From: an uncultured Eisenbergiella sp.
GTDB lineage: Bacteria > Bacillota > Clostridia > Lachnospirales > Lachnospiraceae
Direction: 5' to 3'
Assembly (NCBI GenBank): GCA_947626995.1
Contig: CANQUI010000010.1
Span: 1 to 49,995, forward strand
DNA: 49,995 bases
Shown here: piece by piece, positions 27,578 to 36,448 of the stretch
Numbering within the stretch: position 1 is the first letter of the stretch
How the letters are laid out: every line of letters begins with the position of its first letter
Program-made: the position numbers and the translations under genes
The notes under the pieces: generated by a model
Databases searched by the model: none
What the model saw: the letters and a program-made list of their open reading frames with translations, nothing else
Told to the model about the DNA's origin: nothing

Positions 27578-27600
27578 CTTGTATTAGATACTTATACAAG
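27578..27600 (+). promoter_or_regulatory. Probable Rrf2 operator (inverted repeat)
   Basis: CTTGTAT and ATACAAG, 7-bp perfect arms with a 9-base centre, cover the transcription start just after the TATAAT. Rrf2-type repressors bind such imperfect palindromes over their own promoters, so autorepression is likely. AGGAGG follows directly at 27601-27606. Confidence 0.7.
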
Positions 27601-27612
27601 AGGAGGCGATTT

Positions 27613-28032
27613 GTCACGGACACTAAATTTTCTTCCGCCATTCATACGCTGATTTTGATTTCCGAATCCGAAAAGCCTCTCACTTCGGAGGAAATTGCCG
27701 CGAGTGTCGGGACTAACGCCAGTTACATTCGGAAAATTATCGGTCTGCTCAAGAAAAAGGACATCGTTGAAAGTCATCGCGGCGTCAGCGGGTTCACCTT
27801 AAAGCCGGATGCGGAGAAACTTACGCTCCTTCAAATCTATCAGGCTGTCAATGAAACGGAAACGCCCCGCATCTTTGACCTTCATCAGAATCCAAGCGAC
27901 GAATGTATCGTCGGGCGGCATATCAAACCGGTATTGACCGATATGTTCGCGCAGATCGAAGATACATTTTCCCGTGCGCTTGGGTCGAAAACGCTGGCCG
28001 ACTGTATCAGCCTGATTCGGAAAAGGCTTTAG
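27613..28032 (+). CDS. Rrf2-family repressor, start codon unusual or lost
   Basis: About 140 residues with a winged helix (K-P-L-T-S-E-E-I-A-A-S, then N-A-S-Y-I-R-K-I-I-G-L-L) and the Rrf2 core. No cluster-binding triple cysteine is visible (one Cys, in D-E-C-I-V-G), so it is of the YwnA/HypR-like class that senses small molecules or redox stress. The family-type N-terminus (D-T-K-F-S-S-A-I-H-T-L-I-L-I-S-E-S) begins at codon 27613, exactly 6 bases after AGGAGG, but that codon is GTC, not GTG or ATG. The first standard start in frame is TTG 27655, which would remove the first 14 residues, including part of helix 1. Operon with the EFR1 ferredoxin gene 60 bases downstream. Confidence 0.8.
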   Translation, partial: VTDTKFSSAIHTLILISESEKPLTSEEIAASVGTNASYIRKIIGLLKKKDIVESHRGVSGFTLKPDAEKLTLLQIYQAVNETETPRIFDLHQNPSDECIVGRHIKPVLTDMFAQIEDTFSRALGSKTLADCISLIRKRL

Positions 28033-28092
28033 GTGTATCGTTAAGACTGCTGAACATCTTATCCCATAAATCATCATCAAGGAGGATTTTTT

Positions 28093-28839
28093 ATGAACGT
28101 AGTAGAAATCGTATTCAGTCCCACAGGAGGCACTGAAAAAGCCGCCGATATCATCGGAAAACACTGGAACGAAAACCCGGCAAAGATCGATTTGAGCGAT
28201 GCAAAGAAAGACTTTAGCAAATGTGAAATCACGGGGCGGGACATGGTTGTTATCGCCATGCCATCTTTTGGCGGACGTGCGCCCGCCGTGGCAATCGAGC
28301 GGCTCAGGAAAATTTATGGAAACGGAGCAAGTTGTGTCCTTCTCTGCGTCTATGGAAACCGGGCATATGAGGATACGCTTGTTGAGATGGAGGACGCCGC
28401 AAAGAAATGCGGTTTTCAAGTCATAGCGGCGATTTCCGCTGTCGCTGAGCATTCGATCATGCCGCAGTACGCCACGGGAAGACCGGAAGCAGCGGATCGG
28501 AAGCAGCTGACGGATTTCGCCGACAAAATCGCCGGGAAAACCGGGCCCGTCTCCACGATTCCCGGTAACCGGCCCTATAAAAAAGCGGGCGGTGCAGGAC
28601 TTGTACCGAAGCCAGACAAGTCCTGCGTAAAATGTGGGTTATGTGCGAAAACCTGTCCTGTTCAGGCGATTGATTCCGTTCAATTCATAGCGGACTCTAA
28701 AAAGTGCATCTCCTGTATGCGCTGCATGAAACGGTGTCCGCAAAATGCAAGAAAGGTTAACGGGATGATGGTTTCCGTTGCGGCCCTGGCAATCAAAAAA
28801 GCGTGCTCTGTCCGGAAAGAAAACGAGTTGTTTCTGTAA
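28093..28839 (+). CDS. EFR1-type flavodoxin/2[4Fe-4S] ferredoxin
   Basis: A 248-residue two-domain electron carrier. Residues 1-150 make a flavodoxin-like domain (V-F-S-P-T-G-G-T-E-K near the start, phosphate loop of FMN). The C-terminal part has two [4Fe-4S] motifs: C-V-K-C-G-L-C-A-K-T-C-P near 177-188 and C-I-S-C-M-R-C-M-K-R-C-P near 205-216. Such proteins shuttle electrons between low-potential donors and reductases. Well-placed GGAGG. It lies between the Rrf2 regulator and the patatin gene, and the three appear to be one operon controlled by the repeat at 27578. Confidence 0.9.
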   Translation: MNVVEIVFSPTGGTEKAADIIGKHWNENPAKIDLSDAKKDFSKCEITGRDMVVIAMPSFGGRAPAVAIERLRKIYGNGASCVLLCVYGNRAYEDTLVEMEDAAKKCGFQVIAAISAVAEHSIMPQYATGRPEAADRKQLTDFADKIAGKTGPVSTIPGNRPYKKAGGAGLVPKPDKSCVKCGLCAKTCPVQAIDSVQFIADSKKCISCMRCMKRCPQNARKVNGMMVSVAALAIKKACSVRKENELFL

Positions 28840-28860
28840 GACAGAATGAGGTGGTTTGCT

Positions 28861-29700
28861 ATGAAAATCGGCGTAATCGATGTGGGCGGTGGATTCCGCG
28901 GGATTTATGCCTGCGGCGTGCTGGACTACTGTCTGGATCAGAATATTCGGTTTAACCTTGGGATCGGTATATCGGCGGGGAGCGCGAATCTCGCCTCCTT
29001 TGTTGCTGGTCAAAGGGGACGCAATTTTATCTTCTATACGGTATACGGCCTCAGAAAGCAGTATGCCAGCGCGGGAAATTTTATCCGAAAACGGTCCTTT
29101 ATTGACATGGACTATGTCTATGGAACACTCAGCAATCACGATGGTGAAAATCCTCTTGATTACACCGCTTTGCGTGATAATCCGATGGAATTTATCGTGG
29201 TGGCGGCAAATGCCGAAACCGGCGAGGCAAAGTATTTTGATAAGCGGGATATTCGGCAGGATGATTACAGCGTATTTAAGGCATCTTCGTCGATCCCCTT
29301 TGTCTGCAGGCCCTATTTCATTCAGGGGGTACCCTATTATGACGGGGCGCTTGGCGATCCTGTTCCAGTGGAAAAGGCGTTTGCTTCCGGGTGCGACCGT
29401 GTTGTCGTATTGCTTACCAAGCCGGAAAGTGTCCTCCGAACCTCGGAAAAGGACGAGAAGCTGGCGGCCCGCATCCGCAAAAAGTATCCCCATGCGGCGG
29501 AGAAGCTGCGGCAGAGGGCGAGCCGATACAACGAGGGCGTCGCACTGGCGCAGGAATACGCAAGGCAAGGGAAAGTTCTGATCGTCGCGCCGGACGACAC
29601 CTGCGGCGTCAGCACGCTGTCCCGCAACCCAGCAGATATGAAACGGCTTTATGACAAAGGCTATGCTGATGGAGAAAAAGTCAAATCTTTCATGTGTTAG
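28861..29700 (+). CDS. Patatin-like phospholipase
   Basis: A 279-residue patatin-family acyl hydrolase. The oxyanion-hole Gly-rich stretch G-G-G-F-R-G near residues 9-14 is followed by the nucleophile elbow G-I-S-A-G-S (about 38-43), and the catalytic Asp is in Y-D-G-A-L-G-D near 160. The Ser-Asp dyad is intact. It resembles the RssA/YjjU group. I start at ATG 28861 rather than the in-frame ATG at 28846 because the family N-terminus M-K-I-G-V-I-D-V-G-G-G begins there and GAGGTGG precedes it. It follows the ferredoxin gene by 21 bases. The substrate lipid is unknown. Confidence 0.88.
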   Translation: MKIGVIDVGGGFRGIYACGVLDYCLDQNIRFNLGIGISAGSANLASFVAGQRGRNFIFYTVYGLRKQYASAGNFIRKRSFIDMDYVYGTLSNHDGENPLDYTALRDNPMEFIVVAANAETGEAKYFDKRDIRQDDYSVFKASSSIPFVCRPYFIQGVPYYDGALGDPVPVEKAFASGCDRVVVLLTKPESVLRTSEKDEKLAARIRKKYPHAAEKLRQRASRYNEGVALAQEYARQGKVLIVAPDDTCGVSTLSRNPADMKRLYDKGYADGEKVKSFMC

Positions 29701-29777
29701 CCGTTATGCTTCGCCTTTTTCGAGAGTGTAATTGAGCCAGACGCATAGACACAGAACCGGTGATTTTGTGAGATACT

Positions 29778-30731
29778 TCACAGATCATCGACTCTTTCCG
29801 TTTGGTAAATAAAAGGACAGCCTTGCGGCTGCTTTTTCGCTGCGGTTCCCGAAACTGCTTTGGCGTCCAGTTCATCGTTTCCTATAGCGAATGGAACATT
29901 CATCAGTAAGCGGCATTCTTTCTCCACAGTACCCTTGAACATCCTGGAAGAATCCAGAAAGTTATATAGAATTTTCGCCTTATCAATATTGATCTTCTCC
30001 ATGGCCTCCAGCCCGCCGATGCTCTTGAGGTATTTGAACACCTTGCCGCAGACATAGATAGCCCAGCAGTTGGGCGTGTTATACATAGAGCCGTTGTCGG
30101 CGTGGGTCTTATAGCTCATGTAGACGGGAACACGGGGATCAAAGTCGTCTCGGATCAGATCCTCCCTGATGATAACAACCACCATACCGGCCGGGCTCGT
30201 ATTCTTCTGGACGCCGGCGTAAATCATGCCGTAATCGCTGACCTTACATGGCTTTGCCAGAAAGCTGGAGCTTTGATTGCTGACCAGTGTATACCCCTTT
30301 GTATTAGGGAGCGTTTGCCAGGTGAAGCCTCTATCCTTGCCGGGGGCCGCCACATAGACGTCGCCATACTTTCTGGCCTCGGCGATAGCCTTCCTGGACC
30401 AGGCGCCGGTTTCCACATAGCAGGCCACGCCGTTCTTCATCAGGTTCATTGGGATCATGGCAAACTGGAGGGTAGCGCCACCCTGGATAAACAGCACTTT
30501 GTAGTTGTCGGGAATGTTCATCAGGTCCCGCAGATCGTGCTCCGCCTCGTCAATGATCTGCTGGCAGACCCTGGAGCGGTGGCTCATCTCCATAACGCAC
30601 ATTCCGGAACCCCGGTAGTTCATCATCTCGTCGCGGATCTCCTCCAGGACGGGTTCCAGCATAATGGCGGGACCCGCAGAGAAGTTATAGATACGGTTAT
30701 ATTTTAATGCGGTCTTATTGGACTGTTGCAT
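29778..30731 (-). pseudogene. serC: Phosphoserine aminotransferase, decayed
   Basis: SerC makes phosphoserine from phosphohydroxypyruvate and glutamate using PLP. The N-terminal part is normal (Y-N-F-S-A-G-P-A, Q-G-G-A-T-L-Q-F), and the PLP lysine is kept in G-V-Q-K-N. But about 25-30 residues are missing between K-D-R-G-F-T and W-Q-T-L-P-N-T-K-G, where the normal protein has the E-N-N-T-I-Y-G loop. The last ~50 residues are replaced by an unrelated tail ending at 29778. Both losses touch conserved, functional parts, so I call it a pseudogene. It is divergent from the B12-controlled operon, and its start is close to that operon's promoter region. Confidence 0.82.
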
Positions 30732-30792
30732 AGTAGTATTCGCTTTCTCCTTGGCCTGGCCAAATTTCTTTATTTATTTTATGATTTCATCA

Positions 30793-30821
30793 TTGACAAA
30801 AAGTTAGCTGCATGTTACAGT
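30793..30821 (+). promoter_or_regulatory. Possible promoter of the B12-riboswitch operon
   Basis: TTGACA at 30793-30798 and TACAGT at 30816-30821 with a 17-base spacer. The -10 is only 4/6. A second TTGACA at 30859 has no good partner at the right distance. The leader would begin about 60 bases before the conserved aptamer. Confidence 0.4.
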
Positions 30822-30887
30822 TTATAAGGTAATGATAGACAATAATTTCACAATATGCTTGACAGAGTGTCGTATCTATAGGTTTCT

Positions 30888-31030
30888 ATAGGATACGGTG
30901 AAAAGGGAAACAGGTGAAAATCCTGTACAATGCCGTTGCTGTGAGAGCTGAGTTATCTCTAAAACGTCACTGGGAAACTGGGAAGACAGGGAATAGCGCT
31001 GAAGCTCAAGTCAGAATACCTGCTTTGTCA
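30888..31030 (+). ncRNA. Cobalamin (adenosyl/methyl-B12) riboswitch
   Basis: Conserved aptamer blocks appear in order: GGGAAACAGGTGAAAATCC (30905-30923), a GCCGTTGCTGTG block (30932-30943) like the usual CCGC-N-ACTGT, then GTCACTGGGAAACTGGGAAG (30966-30985), corresponding to the B12 box and following GGGAAG, and AAGTCAGAATACC (31008-31020). Downstream, at 31128, a terminator hairpin with a T run precedes the first gene, as expected for an OFF switch: B12 bound would favour termination. The exact ends and the anti-terminator pairing are not resolved by eye. Confidence 0.88.
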
Positions 31031-31127
31031 ATTTCTTCAGAATGCTGCGAGCTACAGTAGGAGGAAAAATTACGGAGGGTAAAATGCCAATGCTGCCATA
31101 AGGCGTGTTGGCTTTATCATCGTTGAC

Positions 31128-31155
31128 AAGGCATGCATTCGCATGTCTTTTTTTT
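31128..31155 (+). terminator. Expression-platform terminator of the B12 riboswitch
   Basis: Left arm AAGGCATGC, loop ATTC, right arm GCATGTCTT (one G-U pair), ending in eight T residues at 31148-31155. It lies 31 bases before the ATG of the nitrogenase-like fusion and about 100 bases after the aptamer. Confidence 0.88.
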
Positions 31156-31185
31156 GTCTTAATAAGAAATTCCAAGGAGGAAAAC

Positions 31186-33387
31186 ATGCAGATAGCGGTT
31201 TACGGAAAGGGCGGGATCGGGAAATCCACAGTCAGCGCCAATTTGTCGGCGGCGCTGGCAAAGAACGGCAAAAAAGTACTACAGATCGGATGTGATCCCA
31301 AGCATGATTCCACACGACTGATTCGCCACGGTCAAAAAATCCGGACAGTGCTGGATTATCTATTGCATACTCCCGTAGACGAACAGACAGTCCAGGACAT
31401 ATTGATGGAAGGGTATCTGGGTGTTGGCTGTGTGGAAGCCGGAGGTCCTCGTCCAGGCATGGGATGCGCAGGAAGGGGAATTCTCACTTCCTTTGAATTT
31501 CTGAATCGATTTGATTTGATATCCCACTATGATACGGTTATCTATGATGTGCTGGGTGATGTGGTCTGCGGCGGATTCGCAGTGCCTGTACGCAGCCAGT
31601 ACGCGGATGCCATATTCCTGGTGACCAGCGGAGAAGCCATGTCTCTCTATGCCGCCAATAACATTCTTCAGGGAATCCGAAATTTATCGCCTGGGCAAAA
31701 ACGCATCGCGGGTATTATCTATAACAGCCGGGGAAAGGGAGACACACCAGAATGCGTAGAGAACTTTGCGGCGGCTGCAGGGCTTCCTGTCTGCGTCCGT
31801 ATTCCCAGAAGCACAACCTTTGCCAGGGCTGAAATGGAAGCAATGACTGTAGTGGAACAGGATGAGAATAGTATAGAAAGCAGAATTTTTATGGAACTGG
31901 CCCGGCAGATTACCAATAAGCTGCCTCTTTATCCGGCACTTCCCCTGGATGAGGAACAGATAGAACAATTCCTCCGGGGCGAAGCCTGGACAAAAGCTGC
32001 AGGAGTGCCTGTTCAGCTGGAAAAGACGTCGAAGGCGGGAGAGAAAGCGGAAGTAACTGCCTTCCCATCGCCCATTCCGCAAAAACGCGCTCTGTCAGAT
32101 CCTTTCAGCAGAATTCCTCTCTACGGCTGCGCTTATCGGGGCGCTGTGGATCTGGCGGTTCATGTGAAGGATACCGCCGTTTTAGGGCATGCTCCCAAAA
32201 GCTGTACCTGGTACGCGGTCAATGGAATTTCCGGATACTCCAGAAGAGGACTTTATGAAAGAGGAATCCTCTATCCGGCCTTTATTCCGCAAAATTTCGA
32301 GAATACGGATATTACCATGCAGGATGCCATTTTTGGCGGAGTGAAGCATGCCAGGCGCAAAGCTCTGGAACTTGCAAAAAGAGGCGCAAAAAGCATAATT
32401 GCCGTGACTGCCTGCATTCCCGGTATGAGTGGAGATGATCTGACTCCCGTCAAAGAAGAACTGGAGTCATTGGGCTGTGAAATGTATATTGTCCGAACCG
32501 ATGGAGTGGAGGCCGGAGATTACAATGAAGGAATGGCGCTGTGTTACCGAACGCTGGCAAAAGAGGCGGTACGACGGGAAATAATGCCGGAAAAAGACAG
32601 CATAAACCTGGTCTACGAGCATACGATCTCATCGAAAACAGATGAGAATTACATCGCAGTGAAGAAAATTCTCGATGAGCTTGGCATCCGCATCAACTGT
32701 CGTTTTCTGTGCGCATCGTCTATGAAGGACATTCATGGTTTCCTCAGGGCGCCTTACAGCGTAATGGTCCGCGAGGACCAGCTTGGACTGGAACTGAAAC
32801 AGATATTTGAAACAGAATACGGCTGCCGTTTTCTTCCCGGTGTACTGCCCAGAGGCTTCCGGGAAACCGTCCGATGGACAGAACTTCTGGGAAAACTTTA
32901 TAAAAAAGAGGAAGAGGCGGCTTCACTGGTTCAGCAGGCAAAAATGGATTACGAAGCCCGGATCCGCAAACTGAAGCCAGTTTTTGCGGGGAAACGGGTG
33001 CTGATCTTTCTTACAGATACAAATTATGGGTGGCTTTTTGAACTGGCGCAGGATCTGGAGCTCCATGTGGAAAGGACGATTCTTCTGGGGATGAAGGGAG
33101 ACAGCAATCCCGCCTGGAATCGGAGATTTTCGGCAGACTGGGCGTCTGACAGGAGGAATCTGGAAGAGGCACTGGAAATACTGAAGCCGAATATTGTTCT
33201 CCTTAATGAGCCTTCGTCACTGGAGAGTGTTTCCGATTGCTGCCGCCTGATTCCGGTCATGCGGGATCCAGGCTGCGGATTTTTTTCCGGAGCTGAAAGA
33301 GCCGGCGAATGGGTAAGGCTGATGGACCGTAAAATTGAAGGCAGGTGGAAAAGTGATAAATCCTTATTTGAGAAATACTACAGCTGA
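31186..33387 (+). CDS. Fused NifH-like / NifD-like nitrogenase-family reductase
   Basis: A 733-residue protein that joins two normally separate subunits. Residues 1 to ~265 are an Fe-protein (NifH/BchL/CfbC-like): P-loop G-K-G-G-I-G-K-S at 7-14, and the two [4Fe-4S] ligands Cys94 (G-M-G-C-A-G-R-G) and Cys128 (D-V-V-C-G-G-F). After a linker (~265-305), residues ~310-733 form a NifD-like domain with cysteines 315 (Y-G-C-A-Y-R-G), 340 (P-K-S-C-T-W-Y) and 410 ([12 protein letters not shown]), the positions that hold the P-cluster-type iron-sulfur centre. The C-terminal segment D-P-G-C-G-F-F-S-G lacks the His expected for a FeMo-cofactor ligand, so nitrogen fixation is unlikely. Start at ATG 31186 after AAGGAGG. 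It forms a complex with the next gene product; substrate unknown. Confidence 0.9.
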   Translation: MQIAVYGKGGIGKSTVSANLSAALAKNGKKVLQIGCDPKHDSTRLIRHGQKIRTVLDYLLHTPVDEQTVQDILMEGYLGVGCVEAGGPRPGMGCAGRGILTSFEFLNRFDLISHYDTVIYDVLGDVVCGGFAVPVRSQYADAIFLVTSGEAMSLYAANNILQGIRNLSPGQKRIAGIIYNSRGKGDTPECVENFAAAAGLPVCVRIPRSTTFARAEMEAMTVVEQDENSIESRIFMELARQITNKLPLYPALPLDEEQIEQFLRGEAWTKAAGVPVQLEKTSKAGEKAEVTAFPSPIPQKRALSDPFSRIPLYGCAYRGAVDLAVHVKDTAVLGHAPKSCTWYAVNGISGYSRRGLYERGILYPAFIPQNFENTDITMQDAIFGGVKHARRKALELAKRGAKSIIAVTACIPGMSGDDLTPVKEELESLGCEMYIVRTDGVEAGDYNEGMALCYRTLAKEAVRREIMPEKDSINLVYEHTISSKTDENYIAVKKILDELGIRINCRFLCASSMKDIHGFLRAPYSVMVREDQLGLELKQIFETEYGCRFLPGVLPRGFRETVRWTELLGKLYKKEEEAASLVQQAKMDYEARIRKLKPVFAGKRVLIFLTDTNYGWLFELAQDLELHVERTILLGMKGDSNPAWNRRFSADWASDRRNLEEALEILKPNIVLLNEPSSLESVSDCCRLIPVMRDPGCGFFSGAERAGEWVRLMDRKIEGRWKSDKSLFEKYYS

Positions 33388-34717
33388 TTATATTACAGGT
33401 CTTGTTTCCGCCTGTGAGGGGATAAAAGACAGCCTGGTACTGCTGAACGGCCCTCTTGGCTGCCGGTTTTATCACGGGTACGCTTCCGGACAGTCTCTTC
33501 TGAAGGCATCGGAACTGTGGGGGCTCAGGGGAGAACTTCGACTGGAAAACGCCATGGAGGATGCTCTCATACGAAGCCAGTATTTTGCTGGAACTCCCCA
33601 GATTCCCGGTACGAATCTGCGCTATGAGGACTATATTTTCGGAACAAGAGAGCAGCTGAACAGGGCTCTGAATGATATTTTGACAGAGCGGAAGTACAGT
33701 CTTCTGGCGGTGATCCAGACTCCGGGCACTTCTCTTTTGGGAGAAGGGCTGGAAGGAGATCTGGACAAGATTTCTGGGGAGTTCCATATTCCTTTCCTGT
33801 TTTTTGAAAATCCTCAATTCTCAGAAGATCCCTGCAGAGGGTACGATGACGCCATGGTACGGCTTCTGGAGCTCCTGGTCCCGGCCAGCAAATGTCAAAA
33901 AAAATCCGGCGGTAAACCGAAAGTGAATCTCTTCGGCTTTCATACCTATGAAAAATACCTGGAGGGAGACGTCGCTGAGGCAGAACGGCTGCTGGCTCTC
34001 TGTGGGATCGATGTGGGCTGTGTGGCCGGGGCAAATTGTACTTTGGAAAGCTTTCAGTCCATTTCCGATGGGGACGTTAATGTGGTTTTTTCACCGGAGC
34101 GATGCAGAAAGACAGAACGATTTCTCCGGAAACATTATAACAGTCCGGTATTCTGTACGAGTGAAATGCCTGTAGGACCGGATCTGACGGAAAAATGGCT
34201 GCGGGAAATTTCCGCTCTGCTGCATACAGACTGCGGACCGGCCCTTTTAGAAATCCAGAGGACAAGAGCTCGTATGTTTTATTATATTGCCCGGTTTATG
34301 GGCGGACAGGGGTTCCCGGGAGATCTCCGTTATGCTGCGGAAGGGGAATGTTCCCTGTTGTGCGGCTATGTGGATTTTTTATCCAATTACTTGGGTATCC
34401 GCCCTGTATGTATCCATCCCCTTTATGCTTCCAATGAAGAAGAACGGGAAAGGCTTACGGAAATGCTGAGACAGATCGGAGCCGAACAGGTTCTGGATTT
34501 CGATATTATGCAGGTGCGGGATTCGATCCTTTTGGGAAATGCCAATACTATTCTGGCTGTCACGGCTTACAGCAAAAATATTTATGGAATTGAGACAGCT
34601 TATCCCTCCTCGGGATACATTCATGTAACGCCCAAAACACATATCGGCTGTGCCGGCGCTCTGTATCTTCTGGAACAGATATTAAACGGGGTCAGGCTGC
34701 TGCGGGCATGGCGCTGA
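33353..34717 (+). CDS. NifK-like nitrogenase-family subunit
   Basis: About 454 residues, a component-1-type partner for the upstream fusion. The N-terminal Y-L-R-N-T-T-A-D-Y and C21 (V-S-A-C-E-G) and C37 (G-P-L-G-C-R-F-Y) match the first two cluster cysteines of NifK/NifE/BchB-like proteins. At the third position (residues 121-137, [12 protein letters not shown], then L-E-G-D-L) the cysteine is missing. I prefer GTG 33353 with AGGTGG upstream over TTG 33335. Either way the gene overlaps the end of the fusion, showing tight coupling. C-terminal features include a G-C-A-G-A-L segment near 436. It would form an alpha-beta complex like the DK or NB pairs. Confidence 0.88.
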   Translation: MINPYLRNTTADYITGLVSACEGIKDSLVLLNGPLGCRFYHGYASGQSLLKASELWGLRGELRLENAMEDALIRSQYFAGTPQIPGTNLRYEDYIFGTREQLNRALNDILTERKYSLLAVIQTPGTSLLGEGLEGDLDKISGEFHIPFLFFENPQFSEDPCRGYDDAMVRLLELLVPASKCQKKSGGKPKVNLFGFHTYEKYLEGDVAEAERLLALCGIDVGCVAGANCTLESFQSISDGDVNVVFSPERCRKTERFLRKHYNSPVFCTSEMPVGPDLTEKWLREISALLHTDCGPALLEIQRTRARMFYYIARFMGGQGFPGDLRYAAEGECSLLCGYVDFLSNYLGIRPVCIHPLYASNEEERERLTEMLRQIGAEQVLDFDIMQVRDSILLGNANTILAVTAYSKNIYGIETAYPSSGYIHVTPKTHIGCAGALYLLEQILNGVRLLRAWR

Positions 34718-34761
34718 ACCGGGAAGGAAATAAATGAACTCTGGGACAAAGGAGAATAATC

Positions 34762-35511
34762 ATGTCACATATTAACGAAATCAAGGATTACTGGAATCTG
34801 CGGGCCAGGGGATTTTCCATGGCAGTAGAAGAAGAATTAAGCGGCGGCGTAAGGAAGCGCTGGGAAAATATTTTCCGGAAACAGTTTCCGGAAGAGGGCG
34901 CTGATATATTGGACGACGGTACCGGTGCCGGATTTTTTCCGGTAATGCTGACCGCTCTGGGGCACCGTGTCACAGCTATTGACTACTCTGATCAAATGAC
35001 GGAACAGGCTAAAAAAAGATTTGAAAACCTTGGCATTTCTGTCCGGGTATTGCAGATGGACGCTCAGAAACTTCAGTTTCCAGATGAAAGCTTTGACGCT
35101 GTAGTATCCAGAAATGTACTCTGGAACCTGGACGATCCGGCAAAGGCTTATGCAGAGATGATGCGGGTACTGCGTCCCGGAGGAAAGCTCATTGTGGAAG
35201 ACGGCAATATGTATCTCTATCATCATGATAAAGAATATGCGGCCCTGCACGAAAAAGCAACCGCAAAATTTCAGGCGGACAAAAAGAACGATGGTGGACT
35301 TCATGGAAAATATAATACGGATAATGTGGATTTTTCCATCATTGAAGAAATTGCGAAAGATCTGCCCATGAGTTATAAAAGAAGACCGCAGTGGGATTTT
35401 CAGACACTGATCGAGCTGGGCGCTAATGACATTCATGTGACTGTTCAGGGCGGCGTCCTGCCTATGGGCTTTCTGATTATTGCCGGAAAGGGAGGGGAAA
35501 GCCATGCTTAA
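34762..35511 (+). CDS. Class I SAM-dependent methyltransferase
   Basis: A 249-residue UbiE/Methyltransf_11-type enzyme. The SAM loop is I-L-D-D-G-T-G-A-G-F-F (about 49-59), the acidic tip is A-I-D-Y-S (near 76), followed by M-D-A-Q-K-L-Q-F-P-D (about 100-109) and the post-motif L-R-P-G-G-K-L. The C-terminal cap is helical and variable and probably holds the substrate. ATG after AAAGGAGAATAATC. It follows the NifK-like gene by 44 bases and overlaps the first permease gene by 8 bases. Within this operon it may methylate the compound that the nitrogenase-like complex reduces or that the ABC system imports. Confidence 0.88.
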   Translation: MSHINEIKDYWNLRARGFSMAVEEELSGGVRKRWENIFRKQFPEEGADILDDGTGAGFFPVMLTALGHRVTAIDYSDQMTEQAKKRFENLGISVRVLQMDAQKLQFPDESFDAVVSRNVLWNLDDPAKAYAEMMRVLRPGGKLIVEDGNMYLYHHDKEYAALHEKATAKFQADKKNDGGLHGKYNTDNVDFSIIEEIAKDLPMSYKRRPQWDFQTLIELGANDIHVTVQGGVLPMGFLIIAGKGGESHA

Positions 35512-36448
35512 GATGATCCAAAAGAGGCTGATCTCCCTGGTGGTCATCCTTTTCGGCCTCTCCATTCTTACCTTTGGCTTAACCTACCTTCTGCCTTCGG
35601 ACCCTATTGAAGAGCTGATCACCTCCATGGGAAGCGGCCATGATCCGGAGGTAATCGCAAGATTGGAAAAACAGTTCGGTACGAACCGCCCTTTCTGGGT
35701 ACAGTATACGGACTGGATCAAAGGAGTGGTTCTTCACGGAGATTTCGGTATTTCTGTCAAATATAACAAACCAGTGAAGGAAGTGATCGCTCAGAAGCTG
35801 CCATATACTGTGGAACTTGCCTGTACCTCTTTTCTGACCATGATCCTGATTTCCTTCCCGCTGGGAATTCTCTCAGCAGTGTATAAAGATCGGACAGCTG
35901 ATTATATTATTCGCTTCATGTCCTTTGTGGGAGTATCCATGCCCAGCTTCTGGTTCGGTATGATCCTGATCTGGATCCTGGCGGTAAATCTGGGATGGCT
36001 GCCGGTGGCCGGTTCCGGCTCCTGGAAGCATATCATTATGCCTACTCTTACGCTGTCGATAGGGATGAGCTGTTCCTATATCCGCCGGATCCGCGCGGTA
36101 ATGGTGGAGCAGCTGAGTGAGGAGTACATATCCGGCTGCAAATCCCGCGGTGTAGGAAAAGCACGGATCATCTTTCTTCATGTTTTGCCGAATTCACTGC
36201 TGGCGGTAGTGACCATGCTCGGTATGTCCTTCGGCGGAATGCTGGGAGGCACGATGATCGTGGAGATGATTTTCAGCTGGAACGGCATCGGGCAGGTATG
36301 CACAACTGCCATTTCGGCACGGGATTACGCACTGATTCAGGGCTATGTAATGTGGATGGGCTTTATTTATGTGATGGTGAATCTGCTGGTGGATATTTCC
36401 TATTCCCTGATCGATCCGCGCATCAGAAGGGGGATGGCACAGAGATGA
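35504..36448 (+). CDS. Opp/Nik-type ABC transporter permease 1 (OppB-like)
   Basis: A 314-residue permease of the dipeptide/oligopeptide/nickel importer family with six predicted membrane helices. It begins with the typical L-K-M-I-Q-K-R-L-I-S-L-V-V and has a large periplasmic-side loop after helix 1 (R-L-E-K-Q-F-G-T-N-R-P-F-W-V-Q-Y). The cytoplasmic EAA loop is near R-R-I-R-A-V-M-V-E-Q-L-S-E-E-Y-I and contacts the ATPase. I start at ATG 35504, which overlaps the last 8 bases of the methyltransferase gene. The next permease starts at an ATGA overlap with this gene's stop. Confidence 0.92.
   Translation: MLKMIQKRLISLVVILFGLSILTFGLTYLLPSDPIEELITSMGSGHDPEVIARLEKQFGTNRPFWVQYTDWIKGVVLHGDFGISVKYNKPVKEVIAQKLPYTVELACTSFLTMILISFPLGILSAVYKDRTADYIIRFMSFVGVSMPSFWFGMILIWILAVNLGWLPVAGSGSWKHIIMPTLTLSIGMSCSYIRRIRAVMVEQLSEEYISGCKSRGVGKARIIFLHVLPNSLLAVVTMLGMSFGGMLGGTMIVEMIFSWNGIGQVCTTAISARDYALIQGYVMWMGFIYVMVNLLVDISYSLIDPRIRRGMAQR

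Noticed and set aside
30859-30890. Second TTGACA (30859-30864) as riboswitch promoter
   Set aside because: No -10-like hexamer at 16-18 bases; it also lies next to the aptamer start.
31186-34717. True nitrogenase (nifHDK)
   Set aside because: The FeMo-cofactor His region and the third NifK-type cysteine are missing, and no nifB, nifE or nifN is present in the window.
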